In this document: piece after piece, positions 8,504 to 17,083 of the stretch
Position numbering within the stretch: the stretch's first letter is position 1
Layout of the letters: each line of letters opens with the position of its first letter
Assembly: GCA_025450035.1 (NCBI GenBank)
Contig: JANWIF010000158.1
Span: 1-34,040, forward strand
Direction: 5' to 3'
DNA from: Gemmatimonadaceae bacterium
GTDB lineage: Bacteria > Gemmatimonadota > Gemmatimonadetes > Gemmatimonadales > Gemmatimonadaceae
DNA: 34,040 nucleotides
Program-made: the position numbers and the translations under genes
Notes under the pieces: model-generated
What the model was told of the DNA's origin: nothing
What the model saw: only the letters and a program-made list of their open reading frames with translations
Databases searched by the model: none

Positions 8504-9523
8504 TCACGACTCCCGCGGTGCGCTACACCGTGCATCACGGCCGTCGCTGATTGACCGTGGATGGCTCTCCTCCGCGTGGAGCTTCACCACACCAGGCCCG
8601 GATATCCCGAGGCGCTTGATCCATCGCGACAGAGTCACGCGGTGAACGCCAAGATCAGCCGCGACAACCGCCTTCTTCCACCCGTGGTGGTCGAGCACCG
8701 CGATCAGTTGCATCCGCTCAACTGCATTTGGCCCTGCCGGCGTCTCGCCTCCGTCGAGCGCTTCCATGACGGAAGCCAGATCGTCCCGGCTCAAGATCGG
8801 ATGGTCGGTAAGTATCACCGCGCACGCTATCACATGTTGTAGCTGTCGTACATTGCCCGGCCACTGTTGCTCCTTCAGGTAGCGCAGCGCGGCGTCGCTG
8901 ATCTCCAATGGCGCTGCGTCTGCTGGAGTCGCTTGCGCAGCGAAATGCCGCGCGAGCAGTGGAATGTCGCTGACCCGCCCATCCAGTCCAGGCACATGCA
9001 GGGGCACAGCCGCGATCCGTTGAAGCAAGTCGAGCCGAAACCGGCCGGCGGCAACGCCTTCTCGCAAGTTCTCATGGGTCGCGGCGACCACGCGAAAATC
9101 ACTCCAACGCTCGGTCGGCCCACCGATAGGGCGAAACTGCTTGAGCTCGATGGCTCGCAGGAGCTTCGCTTGCATGGCGATCGACAGGCCGCCGATTTCA
9201 TCCAGAAACAGCGTCCCTCCATCCGCCTCGAGCATCAAGCCTGCACTTTGATCGGTCGCGCCACTGAACGCGCCACGCACGTGACCAAAGAGTGCATCTT
9301 CGAATAGGGCGTCCGGCAGCGCGCAGATATTGCACGCAACGAGTACGCCTCGTCGCCCACTGAGTTCGTGCAAGGCGTGGGCGACGAGTTCCTTGCCCGC
9401 GCCGGTGGGGCCTTGAATCAGCACGGGCAGGTTTGTCGGCGCAACCTTCCGAATCATGGCGCGCAATCGCTGCATGGCGTCCGATTCGCCAAGCAGTCCG
9501 GCCCAGTAACCACGCTCTGTCAT
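8504..9523 (-). CDS. Sigma-54-dependent AAA+ transcriptional activator, no receiver domain
   Basis: A 339-residue protein made of a central AAA+ domain and a Fis-type helix-turn-helix. Visible motifs: Walker A GPTGAGKE (38-45), the sigma-54 contact loop GAFSGA (84-89, Ser replacing the usual Thr), Walker B GTLFLDEIG (103-111), an arginine-finger region FRLDLLQRI (162-170) and a WPGNVRQL segment before the C-terminal HTH (about 283-317, VAADLGVHRVTLSRWIKRLG). There is no N-terminal receiver, GAF or PAS domain, so activity must be set by a partner protein, by its own level or by another input. Its ATG overlaps the gspD stop as ATGA, making it the last, translationally coupled gene of the secretion operon. 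Likely targets are a sigma-54 promoter of this operon or of the Rhs gene 134 bases downstream; neither shows a convincing -24/-12 box by eye. Confidence 0.9.
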   Translation of the reverse strand: MTERGYWAGLLGESDAMQRLRAMIRKVAPTNLPVLIQGPTGAGKELVAHALHELSGRRGVLVACNICALPDALFEDALFGHVRGAFSGATDQSAGLMLEADGGTLFLDEIGGLSIAMQAKLLRAIELKQFRPIGGPTERWSDFRVVAATHENLREGVAAGRFRLDLLQRIAAVPLHVPGLDGRVSDIPLLARHFAAQATPADAAPLEISDAALRYLKEQQWPGNVRQLQHVIACAVILTDHPILSRDDLASVMEALDGGETPAGPNAVERMQLIAVLDHHGWKKAVVAADLGVHRVTLSRWIKRLGISGPGVVKLHAEESHPRSISDGRDARCSAPRES

Positions 9524-11019
9524 GGCTTCATACCTTTGGCTCGCTGAAGAATCGGCTGCGTCAGGCTATCCGCCTCTTGGTCGGTGCGGATCACGTGAGG
9601 AGTGAGGAACAAGTAAAGCTCTGTACCCGTGGTCTGCCGGCTCACGTGTCCAAAGAGTCCGCCTAACAGCGGAATCCTTGACAGGAGCGGGATGCCGCCC
9701 TGCGCCACATCGCGCTCGGAATCAGTGAACCCGCCGAGCGCAACGGTCTGCCCGTCTTTGATCAAGAGCTGGGTCTGAATCGATCGCGTCGAGATCACCG
9801 GCGCATCGAAGGCGACTTCAGTCGTGGCGTTGTCGATCTCTTGTGTCACGTCGAGGCCCACGTAGCCATCGGGGCTGATAGTCGGCAACACGGTGAGCTT
9901 CGTGCCTACGTCTTTGTATTGCACCACCTGATCGCGCGCCGTGTTGTCGGTCGCGAGCGTGCGCGCAACCTGCACGAACGGTCGCTGGCTGCCCACGTTA
10001 ATGGTTGCAGCCTGATTGTTCGCGGCAATGAGAATCGGATGACTGAGGATCCGCACGTCGCCCCGCTCTTCGGCCGCTGTCAAGGTGGCATCGAGATTCA
10101 GTCCTGAGAAGTTCAGAGCGTGCAAGACGATGTCGGTCAATCCGGCGCCGGTTTGCGATCCGTTGACGACGGTCTTGCCATCGTTGACGCGCGTTGGTGG
10201 TAGCGTGGCATCGAGGCCGAATCCAAAACTTCTATTGCGTTGGACCTCGGCGATGATGACTTCGATCAGGACCTGCAGGGGCCGTGTGTCAAGCTCCCAT
10301 ACGGCAGCAGTAATGAGATCAAAATCGCTCTGGCTGGCGCGAATGAGCAGGCTATTGCTGCGCGGGTCAGGGACGATCGTCACATCCCCGCTGAATGAGG
10401 CGTTGCGGCCGGCAACGCTTGCAACGGCGCTCAGTTGGGCTGGCGGGGGCGTGGCGGCTAACGGCGCGATCTGTGCGCTCTGCAACTGCTGGTCGAGGGT
10501 CGCCGGCCGCGCGGCACCGATCTCACCTAGCGAACTCGCATGCCCAAACAGAGCGTTCACAGTCGCGGCAACGTCGGCCGCCCGGGCATGTCGCAAGTGG
10601 ATGACGTAGAGCTGTACGGCGCCAGCAGGTTTGGCGCCCGCTGCTCCAGCGAGGCTAGCACCAACAGGCGCCGCAGAGGCCTTGGCCTGGACTCTATACA
10701 TCGCCGAGTCTTGCACGAGTTCGAGGTTCTGCCCGGCCAGCAGTCCCTCGAGCAGATCGCGCACCGCGCGCCGCGGAACTGGCCGCGGCGTTTCGAGCGT
10801 GACGTGAACGCCCGGCACCGTGCTGCCGAATGCGACGGGCCTGTCGAGATACGGCGCCAGCACCTGCACCACCGCGCGGAGATCTGCGTCCACCAGGTGC
10901 ACCGTCACGCTGTCGTTCCGCACGGCAACCGCACTGTCACCCTGCTGTGCGCGGACTCCGCGCGCACTGCCAGCGGCGAAGGTGAGGCCGCAGATGATGC
11001 GCAACACCCTGGCGGTCAT
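9520..11019 (-). CDS. gspD: Type II secretion outer-membrane secretin GspD
   Basis: A 499-residue secretin with a signal peptide (about 1-24, ending GVRAQQ). An N0-type domain follows (about 34-110, VHLVDADLRAVVQVLAPYLD), then short N1/N3-like modules (YVIHLRHARAADVAATVNAL; a VPDPRSNSLLI motif near 215) and the secretin barrel with a VGTKLTVLPTI strand, GQTVALGGF, PLLSRIPLLGGLFG and a C-terminal LYLFLTPHVI. It forms the gated outer-membrane channel for folded periplasmic substrates. It is shorter than typical GspD (about 650-750 residues), with fewer N modules and no clear S-domain for a pilotin. The start is the second ATG (11019-11017), chosen because it overlaps the preceding gspC stop as ATGA; a GTG/ATG two codons upstream is possible. 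It is followed by the activator gene with another ATGA overlap. Confidence 0.93.
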   Translation of the reverse strand: MTARVLRIICGLTFAAGSARGVRAQQGDSAVAVRNDSVTVHLVDADLRAVVQVLAPYLDRPVAFGSTVPGVHVTLETPRPVPRRAVRDLLEGLLAGQNLELVQDSAMYRVQAKASAAPVGASLAGAAGAKPAGAVQLYVIHLRHARAADVAATVNALFGHASSLGEIGAARPATLDQQLQSAQIAPLAATPPPAQLSAVASVAGRNASFSGDVTIVPDPRSNSLLIRASQSDFDLITAAVWELDTRPLQVLIEVIIAEVQRNRSFGFGLDATLPPTRVNDGKTVVNGSQTGAGLTDIVLHALNFSGLNLDATLTAAEERGDVRILSHPILIAANNQAATINVGSQRPFVQVARTLATDNTARDQVVQYKDVGTKLTVLPTISPDGYVGLDVTQEIDNATTEVAFDAPVISTRSIQTQLLIKDGQTVALGGFTDSERDVAQGGIPLLSRIPLLGGLFGHVSRQTTGTELYLFLTPHVIRTDQEADSLTQPILQRAKGMKP

Positions 11020-11534
11020 TGCCACACGCGCTTGACAACCAGACGCCAGGTCGTGTCCAGACCGGTTATGACCACCGCGTTAGGCGCGATGCGGCGAATG
11101 TGGAAGCCGGCTATGCTATCGCCCTGGTGAACCACCACGCTGGCGTCGTGGCCCGGCACGCCATCCAGGAGCGCCGCCCATGGTGGTCCGCCTACCACGC
11201 CGGCCAGCGCCAGCGCGGGTTTCGGCGGCGCCGACGCCGCGGCCCGCGCCGGTTGCGTATCTGCTCGCTGCCTGTACGCTACGAGCGCTGGTTTCCGCTC
11301 CAAGCGAAAGGCGTCGCCGCTCACTGTTCGCTCCGCCAGTACTCCAAGTGAGTCGCTGGTCGCGAGACTACGGAGTGGCTGGACGGGCCAGATCGTGGGC
11401 GAAGGCACGAAGCGTCGATGCAAAGCCCCGTACCAAATGCTGCCCGCTTCGGCCAGCGCCGCGGCAGTGAACGTCCACAACGCAATCTCCAGAAGACGGG
11501 CCTTCACTGAGGCATCCACGCAGGTCGTTTCCAC
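11016..11534 (-). CDS. gspC: Type II secretion GspC-like inner-membrane linker protein
   Basis: A 172-residue protein with a single membrane segment near residues 14-36 (LEIALWTFTAAALAEAG) and a periplasmic part rich in Ala/Pro around 85-108. A C-terminal homology-region domain follows: LALAGVVGGPPWAALLDGV, then GDSIAGFHIRRIAPNAVVI and WRLVVKRVW. That arrangement matches GspC, which connects the inner-membrane platform to the N0 domain of secretin GspD. No PDZ domain follows, so this is a minimal GspC. It overlaps gspM by about 30 bases and gspD by 4. In classical operons gspC comes first; here it sits just before gspD near the 3' end. A GTG at 11519 is an alternative start. Confidence 0.75.
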   Translation of the reverse strand: METTCVDASVKARLLEIALWTFTAAALAEAGSIWYGALHRRFVPSPTIWPVQPLRSLATSDSLGVLAERTVSGDAFRLERKPALVAYRQRADTQPARAAASAPPKPALALAGVVGGPPWAALLDGVPGHDASVVVHQGDSIAGFHIRRIAPNAVVITGLDTTWRLVVKRVWQ

Positions 11535-12100
11535 GCGCCCTCCACGATCAGGTCAGCCTGCAGTACTTCCGCCCGATCTCCCGGCGCCGCCACATCGGGG
11601 GATTGAATCGACAGCGCGCGCACCTGGAGACGAGCGGGGCCGTGCTCTAACGCGGCAAGCAACGCCGCAACCCCACTGATGTCGCCGCTCGCGTTCGCGC
11701 GCACGCGCACGCGCACCAAGGGACCGGACCCGATCGAGTCCGTGGAGATGCTCAGCGAGCCTATGGTCACGTCGGCTCGCGTCGCGGCGTCCGATACGAG
11801 CGCCGCGAGCGACGCCGCGCCGGCGGCAGGACTGTCGCCGCCGAGCCACACCGTTGCCGCGGCGCCTATCCGCTGTGCGCGCGACACCAGCGAGTCGTGG
11901 AGTGCCCGCCGCACCCGCACCAAGCCCTCCTGTCGCTCGACATCGAGTTGCGCACGTTCCGAACCCAGCTCGGCAACCCCTTGCCAGTGCCGCCACGCCG
12001 GCCACGCCCGCCCAACGACCAGCAGAAGAGCGATCGTTGCTGCCCCGGCCGCGAGCGCACGGCGATCGCGCAGCGTTAGCGACATCACGTTGATGTTCAT
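11504..12100 (-). CDS. gspM: Type II secretion platform protein GspM
   Basis: A 198-residue bitopic membrane protein. A short cytoplasmic start (MNINVMSLTLRDRRALAAGA) leads into a membrane helix at about 16-34. A coiled, charged stretch follows (ELGSERAQLDVERQEGLVRV), then a periplasmic alpha/beta domain with SLSISTDSIGSGPLVRVRVR and a GDISGVAALLAALEHGPARL helix, the ferredoxin-like fold expected of GspM. It should bind GspL and stabilise the inner-membrane assembly platform. The start codon overlaps the gspL stop as ATGA. Identification rests on topology, size and operon position as well as on the periplasmic pattern. Confidence 0.8.
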   Translation of the reverse strand: MNINVMSLTLRDRRALAAGAATIALLLVVGRAWPAWRHWQGVAELGSERAQLDVERQEGLVRVRRALHDSLVSRAQRIGAAATVWLGGDSPAAGAASLAALVSDAATRADVTIGSLSISTDSIGSGPLVRVRVRANASGDISGVAALLAALEHGPARLQVRALSIQSPDVAAPGDRAEVLQADLIVEGAWKRPAWMPQ

Positions 12101-13296
12101 GGCGGCGTAACCGGAACCACACGAAAGTGCACGGTCACGCGTTCCAGCGTTCGGCCGCCAAGAGACTCCTGGGTCACCGGCCCGACAATGACGGGCGACG
12201 CGAGCACCGGCACTCGTTCGAGTGCATCGACGATCGCCACGGCATGGGGCGCGACCGCGACGACACTGCCCGCGCCGGAACTGTCGACCTCAAGGGCAAC
12301 CACGGCGCTCTGGTCGGGTAGTGCACGAGTGAGCTCGGCAAGCAGCTCGGCCATGGAGCCATGTGCGCGTTCGAACGCCGCCAATGCGCCGAGCACCGTG
12401 GATTCCGCGGCCAGCGCGCGCGCATCACGTTCCGCGGTTAGCGCCATACGACCGATGCTTCGCGATTGCGCACGCGCACGATGCTTCGCGACCGACGATG
12501 CGAGACCCGGCGACATGGTCAGAAGCATGAGTGCGACCACGCTCGCAACCGCCGCAACAACACTGCGTCGCCGCGGCGAGCCTGCGCGGGTCGACAGTGT
12601 GCCAGCGCGAACGGCCAGCGCCACGTCGCGCGGCATACACGCGGCTCCAGCCGCATCCAGAACCTCTGCCGCGCGCGCGCCGAGCACACCTATCGGCCCA
12701 ACTATCGGTGGAATCGCCGCATGGTCGCCGTTGGTCGGCGTCCGCCTAACTTGAGAGAGCTCGGCACCATTGTAGCTGATGGCAACGCACACGTCGCCAT
12801 CTGTCCACACTATCTCCGAACTATCGATTGCCGACCGGAGCGCGATCGCGGTGGGCACGACGGCCTCTGCCGGAAATCCCGCCGCGCGGCATGCGTCCGC
12901 AATCTCGCGTATCGTTACGCTCTGAAACGCGGCGATCCATATGCACCCCGGCGCATCGATGCGCGCGCCGGAGAACACCTGCGTCGCGCCGCCATCGAGG
13001 AAGAAACGGCTCGCGTGCTCGCGCGCCATGGCCGCCAACGCTCGCGGATCCGTGAGTGGCGGCAGCTCCGACACGCGCTTGAGCTGCACGCCGCTCGGCC
13101 CAACGGCCACCGTCACGCGCGCGCGAAACAGGCGAGGCCGCGGGCAATCGGCAAGCAGCGAGGACAGGGCCGCGCCAAGGGCCGTGTCCGCATCGCGCGC
13201 GCGAGACTTCGTCCAACGCACCGTACCCCTCACGATCAGAACCGCGCTCAGACGGTCCTGACCGATGCCTAACCCCAGCCGCCCACGCAGGCACAT
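12097..13296 (-). CDS. gspL: Type II secretion platform protein GspL
   Basis: A 399-residue protein. The N-terminal part (about 1-255) is an actin/PilM-like cytoplasmic domain, starting with GRLGLGIGQDRLSAVLIV and including FFLDGGATQVFSGARIDAPG and an EIVWTDGDVCVAISYNGAEL region. One membrane segment lies at about 272-292 (VVAAVASVVALMLLTMSPGL). The C-terminal part has a helical linker and a PilN-like periplasmic domain ending VTVHFRVVPVTPP. It recruits the ATPase GspE and partners GspM. The frame extends far upstream, but the internal ATG at 13296-13294 is chosen because it overlaps the gspK stop as TGATG and gives the expected N-terminus. Confidence 0.82.
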   Translation of the reverse strand: MCLRGRLGLGIGQDRLSAVLIVRGTVRWTKSRARDADTALGAALSSLLADCPRPRLFRARVTVAVGPSGVQLKRVSELPPLTDPRALAAMAREHASRFFLDGGATQVFSGARIDAPGCIWIAAFQSVTIREIADACRAAGFPAEAVVPTAIALRSAIDSSEIVWTDGDVCVAISYNGAELSQVRRTPTNGDHAAIPPIVGPIGVLGARAAEVLDAAGAACMPRDVALAVRAGTLSTRAGSPRRRSVVAAVASVVALMLLTMSPGLASSVAKHRARAQSRSIGRMALTAERDARALAAESTVLGALAAFERAHGSMAELLAELTRALPDQSAVVALEVDSSGAGSVVAVAPHAVAIVDALERVPVLASPVIVGPVTQESLGGRTLERVTVHFRVVPVTPP

Positions 13297-14246
13297 CACT
13301 TGATCCACGTCCGGCGCCGCACCACTGCGGCCCGCGCCCCCGCTCGCACGAGACGCAATTCCACCGCCACCGTCACCGCCGGCAACCCGGCCGTGCCGCG
13401 CCCGGTGAGCAGCCAGGCATCGGGCTCGGTGGTCGTGAGGCGGACGAGATCGGGATACCTCGCCACGAGCGCTGCCCTCGCGTTGGGCGACAGCTCGGCG
13501 CTGAAACTCAGCAGATCGGGAATGGGCGCACCGCGCTCGCGATGCTCGGCTACCCGGGCCACCGCCTCGGGTGAGAAGCCCGGCAATGCCGCCACGACGG
13601 GAAGCGGCGCCCGGTCGAGCAGGATACGCCCCGGCGTAACGCCGAGCACCGAGCCGGCCCCAACAACGCCGTCCATCCCGCGCACCCGCGCGATCTCTCG
13701 ATTGTCGGCAAACGGTCCATTGCGCGGCACCGCTAACCGCCGGCTTACGTACCACGCCGCCTCGGCGCCGTTGGGGCGAGGAATATCATCCGGATCGCGC
13801 CAATCGAGCAGGGCGTCCACTATCGAGTCGGCGCGCACGGGGGCAACTCCGATAGCAAGCATCAGCCGCGTGAGCAGCTCCTGATCGGCCGTGTTCACGT
13901 CGACAGTCGTTCCGGTCGGCACAAGCGTGATAGCGCATTGGCCATCACCCACGAGCGACGCGTCACCCAGCACGCCGTCCAACGTCGCCCACGTCGGCGC
14001 GCCGTGCGGCGCCGGACGGTCCGCATCGGCTGTCTGTTGCAACAGCGCCGCCGCGATGACGCGTTGCGTGCGCGCGAGGCAATCCTCTGCTCGCCACGCC
14101 GCCACCATGGCGCTCATCCTATTGTGTGCCGTGGCCGTTGCCCGGCGCGCCGCCAATGCAAGCACGAGTCCGGTTACGCTCACGCCGACCATCACCCAAA
14201 GCACGGCGAGCAAGACGAATGCCTCCCGATGCCGTTGGTGTTTCAT
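13296..14246 (-). CDS. gspK: Type II secretion minor pseudopilin GspK
   Basis: A 316-residue protein beginning MKHQRHREA, then a hydrophobic pseudopilin helix (FVLLAVLWVMVGVSVTGLVL). Unlike the other pseudopilins here it has no Glu at position +5 of the mature helix, the hallmark of GspK, and the residue before the cleavage point is Ala instead of Gly. A large periplasmic part follows, with a helix-hairpin-helix stretch (VDVNTADQELLTRLMLAIGV) and DSIVDALLDWRDPDDIPRP, typical of GspK. It should cap the pseudopilus tip with GspI and GspJ. The ATG at 14246 overlaps the gspJ stop as ATGA; longer upstream extensions of the frame lack pseudopilin features. Confidence 0.9.
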   Translation of the reverse strand: MKHQRHREAFVLLAVLWVMVGVSVTGLVLALAARRATATAHNRMSAMVAAWRAEDCLARTQRVIAAALLQQTADADRPAPHGAPTWATLDGVLGDASLVGDGQCAITLVPTGTTVDVNTADQELLTRLMLAIGVAPVRADSIVDALLDWRDPDDIPRPNGAEAAWYVSRRLAVPRNGPFADNREIARVRGMDGVVGAGSVLGVTPGRILLDRAPLPVVAALPGFSPEAVARVAEHRERGAPIPDLLSFSAELSPNARAALVARYPDLVRLTTTEPDAWLLTGRGTAGLPAVTVAVELRLVRAGARAAVVRRRTWIK

Positions 14247-14785
14247 CCCCGGGTGCCGATTCGCACGATCATGGTATCCATCTTGTCCCCGCGCCGCCCA
14301 ACGATGCCGATGCCTAACGGCACGGTGATGCCGGTCCCCCATCGTTGAAACCACTGCCCGCCGGCGGCCGCACTCTCGAGATATCGGAAGCCGCCATTCC
14401 GGATCCCGCGTTCCAGCGAAACCACGGCACGATCGTCAATTGCTGCAACCAACTCCTGGTCGTTCCCGCGCCCTCGAAACGCGAGTGTCACCGTACAGTG
14501 CTCCAGCCACCCTGCCGGCACCTCGCACCAACTCGAAAAGCGCACCGTGTCGGGACCGCCGGAAAACGGTATCGTTCCGGGCGCGCCGATCTCCAGTTGA
14601 CCAACGAGGGCGCGCAAGAACCCCTCACCGTTTGATTCGCGATCCCATTCGGCATTGCGCGATACTATGGCGCTCGACTGATCGCTCAGGGCCGCCAGCA
14701 CACGCTCGGCCATTAACAGCACGACGCTGCCAACGACCAACGCGACGAGAACCTCGACGAGCGTGAACCCCTTACGGTGCGTCAT
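14243..14785 (-). CDS. gspJ: Type II secretion minor pseudopilin GspJ
   Basis: A 180-residue pseudopilin. The start MTHRKG is followed by FTLVEVLVALVVGSVVLLMA, a class III signal with the Gly before the cleavage point and Glu at +5. The periplasmic domain contains WDRESNGEGFLRALVGQLEI and a GPDTVRFSSWCEVPAGWLEH pair of strands, with two Cys (WCEV, EHCTV) that could form a disulphide. It belongs to the pseudopilus tip complex. The ATG at 14785 overlaps the gspI end by 14 bases; a longer reading from 14860 adds 25 residues that would displace the signal and is rejected. Confidence 0.88.
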   Translation of the reverse strand: MTHRKGFTLVEVLVALVVGSVVLLMAERVLAALSDQSSAIVSRNAEWDRESNGEGFLRALVGQLEIGAPGTIPFSGGPDTVRFSSWCEVPAGWLEHCTVTLAFRGRGNDQELVAAIDDRAVVSLERGIRNGGFRYLESAAAGGQWFQRWGTGITVPLGIGIVGRRGDKMDTMIVRIGTRG

Positions 14786-15137
14786 CGATGCCTTCCGCTC
14801 GATAGAGAGACGTCTGTAACAGCACCCGGCCACTCGCCGTGTCGACCAGGCCCACGACATACAGCGTGGGCACAGGGCGATCGACGCGGAGCCGCCACGG
14901 TCCCTCGGGCCGATCGCCCAGGTGGCGGTCGAGATCCTCGCGAGGCCAGAGGGCCACTGCCTCCATCAACGCGTTTGCTCTTCGCATGTTCATCTCGGCG
15001 ATGCCCGCGCGCGATATCGCCCGCAAGGACTCGCTGGCTAGTGCGACGACGGCAGTGGCGCCGACCGCGAGGATGGTCAGGGCGATAATGACCTCGAGCA
15101 GCACAAGGCCCCGCCGGCATCGCCGGTTAGCGTGCAT
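14772..15137 (-). CDS. gspI: Type II secretion minor pseudopilin GspI
   Basis: A 121-residue pseudopilin with a basic leader (MHANRRCRRG) cleaved before LVLLEVIIALTILAVGATAV; Gly at -1 and Glu at +5 are present. The helix continues through SLRAISRAGIAEMNMRRANA, followed by a short beta domain (WRLRVDRPVPTLYVVGLVD). Length is typical of GspI, which starts tip-complex assembly. It overlaps gspH by 11 bases and gspJ by 14, consistent with coupled translation. Confidence 0.88.
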   Translation of the reverse strand: MHANRRCRRGLVLLEVIIALTILAVGATAVVALASESLRAISRAGIAEMNMRRANALMEAVALWPREDLDRHLGDRPEGPWRLRVDRPVPTLYVVGLVDTASGRVLLQTSLYRAEGIDDAP

Positions 15138-15432
15138 GTTCGTGCTGGCCCGTTAGGAGATCGATGCCCAGCGGCATGTCGGCCACAACACGGCCGTCCG
15201 GGAACGCCGTCGCCCACAAAGGACTTCCGTCGCCATGCACGGTCATCACCACGGTCAGGCCTGTACGAATTGCCGAGTCGCGTGCCGCCGCCACCGCGGC
15301 GAGAGCTGGATTCCCACCCGGCACGGGGCGTGCGGAGTGAAGTGTGAGGCCCACCACACCGGCCATGATGCCTAACAGAGCGAGCACGATGATGAGCTCC
15401 ATGAGCGTGACGCCCCGCGGAATGCGCGTCAT
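15127..15432 (-). CDS. gspH: Type II secretion minor pseudopilin GspH (short)
   Basis: A 101-residue pseudopilin: leader MTRIPRG, then VTLMELIIVLALLGIMAGVV with Gly at -1 and Glu at +5. The remaining globular part is small (RDSAIRTGLTVVMTVHGDG, then FPDGRVVADMPLGIDLLTG) and shorter than in usual GspH (about 150-190 residues), so it may be a reduced form. The RDSAIRTGLTVVM region matches the helix-strand step seen in GspH/FimT proteins. The start overlaps the gspF stop as ATGA. Confidence 0.82.
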   Translation of the reverse strand: MTRIPRGVTLMELIIVLALLGIMAGVVGLTLHSARPVPGGNPALAAVAAARDSAIRTGLTVVMTVHGDGSPLWATAFPDGRVVADMPLGIDLLTGQHEHAR

Positions 15433-16622
15433 GTCGGCCGCACACTGTAGATGGCCTGGAGCAACGCGGCGGCTACGAGCGCCACCAACCCGCCAAAGGC
15501 GAGGATGAGCCCGGGCTCGAGCAGCCGTACCGCAACCCGCACCCGCTCCGTGGCGCGGTCGCCTTCCAGGCGAGCCGCGTGCGCGACCATCCGTGCCAGC
15601 GATCCGGTCTCCTCTCCGGCGCGAACCAGGCGTGTTGCCACAGTCGTAAGGGCGCGCTCGGCAAGAAATGCGGTCGATAGTCGCGCGCCGGCTATGACGG
15701 CCTTACGGGCGCGTGTGAGGCGCGCCGAGATTGCTGCGTCACCGCTCGCCTTGGCGGCGTGCGTAAGAGCGACCGAGAGCGGAACTCCGCTCTCGAGAAG
15801 CGCTGCCAACGCGCCGCACACGCGCGCGGTGGCGGCGGAGAATCTGATTGATCCGACCATGGGCACGCCGAGGAGCAGTTCGTGCCAGCGGGCGGCCCCG
15901 GCGTCTGTCCCCGTCCACGCACGCCAGGCCGCCACAATAAGGATTGAGGCGATGCCAGCAGGGAGCAGCGCTGCGCGAGCGACGCTGGACGCAGCGAGCA
16001 CGAATCGTGTGGTTGGCGGGAGGGCCTGGCCCATGTCCGTCAGGATGGCGCCGAAGCGCGGCAGCACGATGCCCACAAGAATCGCGACCGACACCGTGCC
16101 CGCGACGGCGAGAATGCACGGGTAGGCCAATGCGGCGCGGACCGCTCCACGCGTCGAAGCCGTTTCCTCCATGAGATCAGCCGCCCGGCGCACGGCGCGC
16201 GCGAGACCGCTTCCCGCTTCCCCCGCGTGCACCATCCCGACCACGACCTGCGGCATCGCGAGGGCGCTCTGTTCCAGAGCTGTGCCTAACGACACACCTT
16301 CGCGCACGGTTCGCGCGAGATCCGGCAGGGCCGCGCACCACGCCGCCGGCGCGAGCTCCGGCATCGCGGCCAGCGCTTTGCCCACGGGAAGGCCGCTCTC
16401 CAGCAGCGTAGCCAGCACACGTAGACCCAGCGCCCGGTCCGCGGCGTTGATGCGGGTCCGAACGTACGTTCCGGAGTCTGCGATCACCAGATCGACCGCC
16501 CACAGACCCTGGGCCGCCAAGGCGCGGGCTGCGGCTTCGCGGCTGTCGGCGGCGAGCATACCCCGCTCCCACGCTCCGTCGGATCGCGCGGCCCGATAAG
16601 CAAATCGAATCGGTGCGATCAT
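15429..16622 (-). CDS. gspF: Type II secretion inner-membrane platform protein GspF
   Basis: A 397-residue polytopic protein with two repeated cytoplasmic domains and three membrane segments. Visible marks: an N-terminal FAYRAARSDGAWERGMLAAD strand region, then LATLLESGLPVGKALAAMPE (first helical domain), a membrane segment near 165-190, a second helical domain with ALAALLESGVPLSVALTHAA, an ARLSTAFLAERALTTVATRL stretch, and a last membrane helix (LILAFGGLVALVAAALLQAI). GspF organises pseudopilus assembly together with GspE and GspL. The ATG at 16622 overlaps the gspG stop as ATGA and removes seven extra residues of the longest frame. Confidence 0.93.
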   Translation of the reverse strand: MIAPIRFAYRAARSDGAWERGMLAADSREAAARALAAQGLWAVDLVIADSGTYVRTRINAADRALGLRVLATLLESGLPVGKALAAMPELAPAAWCAALPDLARTVREGVSLGTALEQSALAMPQVVVGMVHAGEAGSGLARAVRRAADLMEETASTRGAVRAALAYPCILAVAGTVSVAILVGIVLPRFGAILTDMGQALPPTTRFVLAASSVARAALLPAGIASILIVAAWRAWTGTDAGAARWHELLLGVPMVGSIRFSAATARVCGALAALLESGVPLSVALTHAAKASGDAAISARLTRARKAVIAGARLSTAFLAERALTTVATRLVRAGEETGSLARMVAHAARLEGDRATERVRVAVRLLEPGLILAFGGLVALVAAALLQAIYSVRPT

Positions 16623-17083
16623 GGATGCACCGGCCCGCCCCACGACGTGATGTCGGCATCTTCATCGTCTCCGCCAACCTTGCCGTCCCGGCCTAACGTA
16701 TAGAGGTCATAGGACGCAGGATCTTCCAAGCCGGGGACGGCATAGACGTAGGGCCGGCCCCAGGGGTCGAGCGGGACGTCCTTTCGCAAGTATGGTCCGC
16801 GCCAGTTTCGCGGGACGTCGCCCGACACCGGCTTGGTTCGCAGCACCGCGAGCCCCTGCGCGGTCGTCGGGTAGCTGTCATTGTCCAGTCGGTAGGCATC
16901 GAGGGCGAGCGCAAGGATCTCGATCTGACTCTTCGCCGCATCGGTTTTCGCATCGCCGACGTTGCGGAAGATCGACGGGGCCACCACGGCCACCAACGTC
17001 GCGATGATGGCGAGCACGACGAGCAGCTCGAGCAGCGTGAAACCGTGCCGCTCCTGCCGCGGTCGGTTAGGCGGCGAGAACAC
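16619..17083 (-). CDS. gspG: Type II secretion major pseudopilin GspG
   Basis: A 154-residue pseudopilin. The basic leader ending RQERHG is cleaved before FTLLELLVVLAIIATLVAVV (Gly -1, Glu +5). The rest has the GspG pattern: AKSQIEILALALDAYRLDN, YPTTAQGLAVL, GPYLRKDVPLDPWGRPYVY and a C-terminal GRDGKVGGDDEDADITSW, whose Asp-rich end is the known calcium site of GspG. It forms the body of the pseudopilus. The GTG at 17083-17081 is chosen because GAGGAGG lies six bases upstream. This makes it overlap the gspE end by 17 bases. Longer frame extensions lack pseudopilin features. Confidence 0.95.
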   Translation of the reverse strand: MFSPPNRPRQERHGFTLLELLVVLAIIATLVAVVAPSIFRNVGDAKTDAAKSQIEILALALDAYRLDNDSYPTTAQGLAVLRTKPVSGDVPRNWRGPYLRKDVPLDPWGRPYVYAVPGLEDPASYDLYTLGRDGKVGGDDEDADITSWGGPVHP

